Source: Arenicola marina
Taxonomy: Eukaryota; Annelida; Polychaeta; Arenicolidae
Direction of reading: 5' to 3'
Assembly (NCBI GenBank): GCA_964019135.1
Contig: OZ025256.1
Coordinates: 41,574,035 to 41,638,034 of the forward strand
DNA length: 64,000 nt
In this document: positions 61,301 through 64,000 of the stretch, in pieces
How positions within the stretch are numbered: position 1 is the first letter of the stretch
Layout: each line of letters opens with the position of its first letter
The notes under the pieces: generated by a model
Databases searched by the model: none
What the model saw: the letters and a program-made list of their open reading frames with translations, nothing else
What the model was told of the DNA's origin: nothing
Program-made: the position numbers and the translations under genes

Positions 61301-62129
61301 TGTCCGTGTGGATCTTTTAGGGTGTACACCCTTAAACGTGTCTTTCCCATAGTGGGCGCATTTCTTTGGGCCAGGTTCGGTATCCCGCCCCGGGCCCGCA
61401 ACACGTGACAGGGAACTTCCGAGTGCGCCGATAGGGATATGCCTATTCCAATGAAATGCACACACCATTCACATCCAGTGCACATTAAGGCACTGGAACC
61501 AACCTACTCTCATCACCTTTCAATCGGCCGCCATCTTCTCCCGAATGCCCCGTGCTGTTTAGAACGGGGCACATCGGCATACCGAATGCATGCGCGCGCA
61601 CCCATACCCGGGTGAAAGAAGTGTTGGGCGGTGAACCGATGCGTAATGTGCGTATTCGGTCCACCGTAGGGATACACCCGGGTTACCAAAGAAATGCGCC
61701 CAGTGTATGGTGTCCATATGAATCTTTCAGGGTGTACACCCTCAAAAGTGCCCTGTGTATGGTGTCTATATGAATCTTTAGGGTGTACACCCGTAACGGT
61801 GTCTTTCCCATAGTGTATGGTGTCTGTGTGGATCTTTCAGGGTGAACACCCTCAAAAGTGTCTTTCTCATAGTGTATGGTGTCCGTGTGGATGTTTCAGG
61901 TTGTACACCTTCAAAAGTGTCTTCCCCATAGTGTGTGGTGTCCGTGTGGATCTTTCAAGGTGTACACCCTCCCATTAATTTTTACCTTAGTGTTATAGTG
62001 TCCATGTGGATCTTTCAGAATGCGAGCCGGACCAGTTCCCGTGTCGCGTTGACGACACGTGCCTGTCACGTGATCAGCATTGTGATGACGTCGTCCACTG
62101 TCGGGACATGAGTGACGAGAATCAATGCG
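34310..62129 (+). CDS. Type II membrane mosaic protein: TM, SEA, EGF, EGF-Ca, Ig-like, LDLa (3' end outside window)
   Basis: Exons: 34310-34336, 43300-43385, 43855-44036, 52824-53083, 54298-54359, 55169-55317, 56839-56979, 57676-57798, 58755-58917, 60237-60388, 62019-62129. Every junction is GT-AG and in phase, giving 485 residues so far. There is no signal peptide; a cytoplasmic tail of about 68 residues precedes one TM helix (about 69-92). A Thr-rich stalk and a SEA-like domain (about 130-245) follow, then an EGF-like domain (256-302), a calcium-binding EGF starting DVDECE (303-343), an Ig-like domain (344-448, Cys near SSCTVEA and PFRCTATY) and an LDLa domain (CEPDQFPC to SDENQC). Domain order recalls type II transmembrane serine proteases such as enteropeptidase, but no protease domain is seen before the window ends. 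The first exon (MSNETPSYA) is the least certain part. Confidence 0.85.
34532..34755. mobile_element. G/C-tract MITE with 5-bp target duplication
   Basis: Left end AGTGGCGGATCCAAGG, right end CTAGATTCGCCCCTGG, flanked by TATGT on both sides (34527-34531 and 34756-34760). The interior contains the family words. Intron 1 of the mosaic gene. Confidence 0.7.
34990..35580. repeat. Degenerate array with AATCAGATTCCT units
   Basis: Repeats of about 42-45 bases with ACCAATCAGATTCCTTGTAT and TCGACCGCTTCCTCTT words in the left part and AGCAATCAGATTCCTGATGT and TTTGGACCGCTCCCTGTC in the right part. Confidence 0.85.
35650..35715. repeat. 22-bp repeat, 3 copies
   Basis: GTCTTCATAAGCAGATGGAC repeated with one changed first copy. 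Confidence 0.7.
35720..36975. other. Mosaic gene intron 1, no further gene
   Basis: Contains C-tract segments at about 36125-36260 that resemble degraded G/C-tract MITEs. No supported exon. Confidence 0.4.
36981..37111. mobile_element. G/C-tract MITE copy
   Basis: Left end CAGGGGCAGATCTAGG and right end CCTAGATCTGCCCATG are inverted repeats. The interior has GTAAAAGTCGGATACCCC, CGGTCGCAAGTC and CAGAGAGCAACCCC. Confidence 0.75.
37245..37404. mobile_element. G/C-tract MITE, 160 bp, with CATAT target duplication
   Basis: Left end CAGGGGCGGATCTAGG and right end CAGATCCGCCCCTG are inverted repeats. CATAT flanks both sides (37240-37244 and 37405-37409). Orientation of the interior is opposite to the copy at 36981. 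Confidence 0.8.
37561..37816 (-). mobile_element. tRNA-derived SINE (family A), copy 6
   Basis: Near full-length copy in intron 1 of the mosaic gene; the minus-strand head shows GGTAACTCAGTGGGTTAGAG. Confidence 0.92.
38110..38948. repeat. 29-bp minisatellite, about 28 copies
   Basis: Unit core GTTACTGTGGCGTAACGTAT plus CTCATTGTC. Variants (GCGGCG, CAGTGTC, CATGGTC) are clustered, so neighbouring units amplified together. The unit contains the near-palindrome GTTACTGTGGCGTAAC. Confidence 0.96.
39047..39205. repeat. GAT/AAT microsatellite
   Basis: Imperfect (GAT)n with AAT and GGT interruptions. It produces a poly-Asp open frame with no other support. Confidence 0.9.
39206..41005. other. Mosaic gene intron 1, no further gene
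   Basis: G-rich stretch at about 39540-39710 and short GGGGTAA repeats near 40726-40795. No supported exon. Confidence 0.4.
41010..41235. mobile_element. Interspersed element M, copy 1
   Basis: About 225 bases that match, in inverted orientation, the segment at 52425-52645. Shared blocks include CATCCTAGTACCAC, GTTTCTGCCACCAAACCTCC and ACCCCAGCTAATATTACTCC. It contains one unit (CCCTCCCCTTGGCTCTCCTT) resembling the giant 29-bp minisatellite. Confidence 0.75.
41640..41995. repeat. Degenerate CCCTAATCCCTGACCC array
   Basis: Irregular repeats of CCTAATCC, CTGACCCC and CATAACC at 10-20 base spacing. Confidence 0.85.
41996..42830. other. Mosaic gene intron 1, no further gene
   Basis: C tracts near 42413 and 42501. 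No supported exon on either strand. Confidence 0.4.
42835..43072. repeat. Interspersed repeat X, copy 2
   Basis: Repeated ATTCCCAGTTCACGGTTAAT-type words matching the outer parts of 2945-3285. Here it is not split. Confidence 0.65.
43080..43205. repeat. Small outlying cluster of the 29-bp G-rich unit (4 copies)
   Basis: About four units of GGAGGGCCAGGGGGAGGGGC type just upstream of the exon at 43300, in the previous intron and 1 kb from the main array. Confidence 0.9.
43662..43840 (+). mobile_element. tRNA-derived SINE, family B
   Basis: Head GCCCCTCTGGCTCAGTTGTT with an A box, followed by B-box GGGTTCGCGCCCTGG, then a tail. It is unrelated in body sequence to family A and in the opposite orientation. 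It sits directly upstream of the transmembrane exon acceptor. Confidence 0.7.
43855..44036 (+). CDS. Mosaic gene, transmembrane exon
   Basis: Encodes YGDDPSLLKS, a Gly/Ser-rich linker, CSPRC, and a hydrophobic helix (ITGVILIVLALITLIIAIFV) followed by GDIDMR. Acceptor CGCCCCAG, donor GAGAG/GTAAGA, phase 1. Charges fit an N-in/C-out type II orientation. Confidence 0.85.
44140..52432. repeat. Giant 29-bp G-rich minisatellite, about 8.3 kb
   Basis: Unit core GGAGGGCCAGGGGGAGGGGC plus GGGGTGTAA, roughly 280 units by length, filling most of the intron between the transmembrane and SEA exons. Variants (CCAGGAAGACGGGGC, GTCATGGGGAGG, CCACTGGGAGG) recur in blocks of about 1 kb (for example, near 45126, 46210, 47722 and 48710), giving higher-order repeats. 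All G runs are on the transcribed gene's sense strand. Long Pro-rich open frames on the minus strand repeat every 29 codons because 29 is not a multiple of three; they are artefacts. Confidence 0.98.
52425..52645. mobile_element. Interspersed element M, copy 2 (inverted), touching the giant array
   Basis: Reverse complement of 41010-41235, with ATATTAGCTGGGGTGGAGGT and GATGGCCGCCAGG blocks. It contains GGGTAAGGAGGGCCAGGTGG (about 52523-52542), a diverged single unit of the adjacent minisatellite. Confidence 0.8.
52824..55317 (+). CDS. Mosaic gene, SEA-domain exons
   Basis: Three exons (52824-53083, 54298-54359, 55169-55317). They encode a Thr-rich juxtamembrane stalk (TTTTLAPTSTTP), the start of a SEA-like fold (PLRGQMALTNW, PLYQAYQGIICGK), FCAIVAM, and the SEA-like GSIISSYSLQVV strand. 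The assignment as SEA rests on the spacing and the closing GSxxxxYxLxV pattern. No consensus autoproteolysis site (GSVVV) is evident. Confidence 0.75.
53092..54055. repeat. About 26-bp minisatellite starting at the 5' splice site of the exon ending 53083
   Basis: Unit GATAGGCCTCGCTGACCCAT plus GACCCG. The first unit follows the donor GTAAGC by about 10 bases. It is homogeneous near the exon and decays to the right. Confidence 0.95.
54385..55085. repeat. 16-bp minisatellite after the exon ending 54359
   Basis: Unit GATGGCGTCAATGGTC with GTTGG, GAAGG and CTTTGG variants, roughly 40 copies. It begins about 25 bases inside the intron. Confidence 0.95.
55330..56090. other. Mosaic gene intron, no further gene
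   Basis: No exon or strong repeat recognised. Confidence 0.45.
56095..56830. repeat. 17-bp minisatellite ending at the acceptor of the EGF-like exon
   Basis: Unit GGATTACTGATAGAGAC with deletions, about 40 copies. It runs to within about 10 bases of the acceptor TTCTGCAG (56838). Confidence 0.96.
56839..57798 (+). CDS. Mosaic gene, EGF-like and calcium-binding EGF exons
   Basis: Exon 56839-56979 encodes DNPCDQVC, LCACFPGYAL and VTCQ. Exon 57676-57798 encodes DVDECEAATDDCSHNC, GGFTCFCPS and KTCY, a classic six-cysteine cbEGF with the D-V-D-E-C calcium signature. Both are phase 1-1 modules, the usual shuffling class. Confidence 0.9.
57000..57585. other. AT-rich intron, no further gene
   Basis: Contains a short inverted repeat around 57115-57170 (AAGAAATACAAAATGAAAAC and its complement). 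Confidence 0.5.
57596..57681 (+). repeat. Tandem duplication of the acceptor region of the cbEGF exon
   Basis: GTGTGTGATATTCTCTGTGG and TGGCAGATGTC at 57600-57630 are repeated at about 57651-57680, where they form the true acceptor GGCAG/ATGTCGAC. Offset about 51 bases. Confidence 0.85.
57939..58150 (+). mobile_element. Possible LINE ORF fragment with a PHD-like Cys pattern
   Basis: The frame VPCVCVDVVARINPALK and CCDLCQKWISW resembles the Cys-rich N-terminal segment of some CR1-type LINE ORFs. It is short, degenerate and lies in an intron. This is a weak call. Confidence 0.3.
58151..58750. other. Mosaic gene intron, no further gene
   Basis: No recognisable exon or repeat between the LINE-like segment and the acceptor at 58754. 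Confidence 0.4.
58755..60388 (+). CDS. Mosaic gene, Ig-like domain exons
   Basis: Exons 58755-58917 (VDVMIGPESST ... SSCTVEA ... TTWSDPAGGQ) and 60237-60388 (RRLTVTMAMPEDSGPFRC, then TATY). Cys-Trp-(E/D)DSGxxxC spacing fits an Ig-like fold split by one intron. Confidence 0.8.
58918..59372. repeat. About 45-bp minisatellite beginning at the 5' splice site of the first Ig exon
   Basis: The donor is GAGAG/GTGGGTGGGG. Units contain CTGCCACCCTGCCTCCAGTG followed by GGTGGGTGG, so the donor-like GTGGGTGG recurs about ten times. Open frames here are compositional. Confidence 0.93.
59400..60236. repeat. Degenerate array ending at the acceptor of the second Ig exon
   Basis: Repeats of about 37 bases with ACACTGTGTTCCCAGCCTGC and TCATCGTGTTATTGTAA. 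The genuine acceptor ACACTGTGTTTCCAG/GG is the last member of the series. Confidence 0.88.
60395..60598. repeat. 12/24-bp minisatellite beginning at the donor of the second Ig exon
   Basis: Alternating GTACGGCATGTT and GTACAGCATGGT, about 16 half-units, starting within 10 bases of the donor GTGAGT. Open in all frames because the unit is a multiple of three with few stops. Confidence 0.95.
60885..62018. repeat. About 59-bp minisatellite carrying copies of the LDLa exon's 3' splice site
   Basis: Units contain GTGTGGATCTTTCAGGGTGT followed by ACACCCTCAAAAGTGTCTTT. The genuine acceptor GTGGATCTTTCAG (62018) is the last copy, after which the sequence turns into exon. About 13 other copies, several with an intact TTTCAG. 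Interrupted by a 348-base insertion at 61354-61701. Confidence 0.95.
61354..61701. mobile_element. 348-bp DNA-transposon-like element with 16-bp perfect TIRs
   Basis: Starts GGGCGCATTTCTTTGG and ends with its exact reverse complement CCAAAGAAATGCGCCC. Flanked by AGT on both sides, a 3-base target duplication. No transposase; non-autonomous. The GGGC ends and 3-base duplication suggest a PIF/Harbinger-like MITE, tentatively. Inserted in one unit of the 59-bp array. Confidence 0.88.
62019..62129 (+). CDS. Mosaic gene, LDL-receptor class A exon
   Basis: Encodes CEPDQFPC, DTCLSRDQHCDDVVHC and RDMSDENQC, the six-Cys LDLa pattern with the calcium-binding DxSDE box. It ends in phase 1 at GCG/GTAAGA; the next exon is outside the window. 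Confidence 0.92.
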
Positions 62130-62137
62130 GTAAGAGG

Positions 62138-63660
62138 GATTGCCTTAGGGCCGGCTGAGTGCCATAACGGTAGACCGAGTGTCCTAACGGTAGACCGAGT
62201 GTCCTAACGGTAGGCTGAGTGTCCATAATGTAGGCTGAGTGTCCGTAAGGCAGACTCAGCGTCCTTAGGGCAGACTCAGTGTCATTAAGGAAGGCTGAGT
62301 GTCCTTGAGGCAGGATGTGTCCATAAGGCAGACTGGGTGTATTTAATGTAGGCCGAGTATGTTTAATGTAGGCCGAGTGTCAAGGCAGGCTAAGTGTCCT
62401 TAAGGTAGGTTGAGTGTCCTTAAGGCAGACTAAGTGTCCTTAGGGAAGACTGAGTGTCCTTAGGCCAGACTGAGTGTACTTAGGGCAGACTGAGTGTCCT
62501 TAAGGCAGCCTGACTGTCCTTGAGGCAGACTGATTGTACTTAGGGCAGACGGAGTGTCCTTAAGGGAGACTGAGTGTCCTTAAGGCAGACTGAGCGTGTT
62601 TAAGGTAGGCTGAGTGTCCTTAAGGCAGGCTGAGTCTACCTTAAGTAGGCTTAGTGTCCTTAATGTACGCCGAGTGTCCTTAAGGTAGGCTGAGTGTTCT
62701 TATGGTAGACTGCGGGTCCTTAGGGCAGAATAAGTGTCATTAAGGTAGGCCGAGTGTCAAGGCACACTGGGTGTCCTTAAGTGTGTTTAAGGTAGACTGA
62801 TTGGCTTTAAGGTAAGCTGAGTGTCAAGGCGGACTGCATGTCCTGACGGTAGGCTAAGTGTCCTAACGCTATGTTGAGTTTCCTTAAGGTAGGCTCAGTG
62901 TCCTAAGGGCAGACAGAGTTCTCATAATGTAGGTTGAGTGTCCTTAGGGTAGGCTCAGTGATCTTAAGACAGGCTAAGTGACCTTAGGGTAGGCTAAGTG
63001 GCCTTAAGGTAGGCTGAGTGTCCTTAAGGTAGGGTCAGTGTCCAAAGGGCAGACATTGTCCTTAGGGTAGGCTGATTGTCCTTAAAGTAAGCGTGGTGTC
63101 CTTAAGGTAAGCTGATCGACTGTCCTTAAGGTGGGCCCAGTGTCCTAAGGGCAGACAGGGTGCCCTAAAAGTATGTTGAGTGTCCTTAAGGTAGGCTGTG
63201 TCTACCTTAAGTAGGCTTAGTGTCCTTAATGTACGCCGAGTGTCCTTAAGGTAGGCTGAGTGTCCTTATGGTAGACTGCGGGTCCTTAGGGTAGACTAAG
63301 TGTTCTAAGAGCAGACAGAGTATCCTTAAATTAGGCTGAGTATCCTCACGGTAGGCTGAGTGTTTTTAAGGTAGGTTGAGTGTCCTCAAGACCGACTGAG
63401 TGTCCTTTAGGTAGGCCGAATGCCAAGACAGAGTGCGTGTCCTTAAGGCAGATTGAGTGTCTTTAAGGTTGGTTGAGTGTCCTTAAGATAGGCTCCGTGT
63501 CCTAAGAGCAGACAGAGTGTCCTTAAGGTAGGCTGAGTGTCCTTAAGGTAGGCTGAGTGTCCTTAAGGTAGGTTGAGTGTCCTTAGGGCAGACTGAGTGT
63601 CCTTTCGGTAGGCTGAGTGGCTTATAGCAGCCTTAAGGCAGCCTGAGTGTCCTAAGGCTG
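62138..63660. repeat. 20-bp minisatellite beginning at the donor of the LDLa exon
   Basis: Unit AGGCTGAGTGTCCTTAAGGT, about 75 units by length, with many variants. It starts about 10-20 bases after donor GTAAGA (62130). Blocks such as TCTACCTTAAGTAGGCTTAG recur about 560 bases apart, showing segmental duplication. Confidence 0.95.
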
Positions 63661-64000
63661 TAGGATACAGTTGTTCTACGTATGTTTATATATTGGGTAG
63701 GCATATATGTTTACAGAACAAAATAATGTAAAAAAGGGCGAGGTCACCATGTTATATTTATTTTACCGCGCTGTCAACATCACGTGTTATATACAATATG
63801 CCATTGAAACACATCACATTTTGCCATATTTTAACCTAGGATCTGATGAGGGGCCTCTCATTGAAACGTTTTGTAACGAGTATTTTGTACCTTTATAACG
63901 AGCATGGTGAATTTCTTTCCACTTTTGAGCTCAGTATATAATGCTCTTCAATTGTTGTAAATATTATACAAATCTAGAAAACAAATGCATCATACATCTA
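63661..64000. other. Intron of the mosaic gene, no exon seen
   Basis: AT-rich, no recognisable exon before the window ends. Confidence 0.45.

Overview
The window looks like metazoan nuclear DNA: three multi-exon protein genes with GT-AG introns, tRNA-derived SINEs, MITEs, a decayed pogo/Tigger transposon, LINE fragments and a very large amount of intronic minisatellite DNA. The gene families and the minisatellites sitting on splice sites suggest a marine invertebrate deuterostome, most likely an amphioxus-like cephalochordate. This is inference; no sequence here is diagnostic of a species. I saw no retrovirus-like or Polinton-like copy.

Layout. (1) 3.7-9.0 kb, minus strand: a three-exon gene for a fuseless-like multi-pass membrane protein (383 residues) with four WRGxW motifs. 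(2) 9.0-18.2 kb: intergenic, with tandem arrays, a broken Tigger element, a tandem duplication and a 44-bp array. (3) 18.2-28.3 kb, minus strand: a complete heparanase gene. Ten coding exons join in phase to 505 residues, and a second, phase-compatible first exon 0.9 kb upstream would give 485 residues. Both catalytic glutamates are present. (4) 28.4-34.3 kb: intergenic, with a large fold-back element, LINE tail and G/C-tract MITEs. (5) 34.3-62.1 kb, plus strand: the 5' part of a gene for a type II membrane mosaic protein (cytoplasmic tail, TM, SEA, EGF-like, calcium-binding EGF, Ig-like, LDL-receptor class A). It runs off the right edge. Its intron at 44.0-52.8 kb is almost entirely one 29-bp G-rich minisatellite of about 8.3 kb.

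The most striking pattern is that most introns of all three genes carry a minisatellite touching, or within tens of bases of, a splice site. Several arrays have copied the splice site itself. The best case is heparanase intron 3: the 33-bp unit copies the end of the exon that encodes IDWELGN plus its 5' splice site. It is repeated about 15 times with mostly in-frame spacing, so use of many of the downstream donors would still rebuild the catalytic WELGN-E motif. Similar donor-side or acceptor-side arrays flank exons of the mosaic gene.

The genes do not form an operon or an obvious pathway. Heparanase would act on heparan sulfate in the matrix or lysosome, the mosaic protein would sit on the cell surface, and fuseless-like proteins are neuronal or presynaptic in flies.
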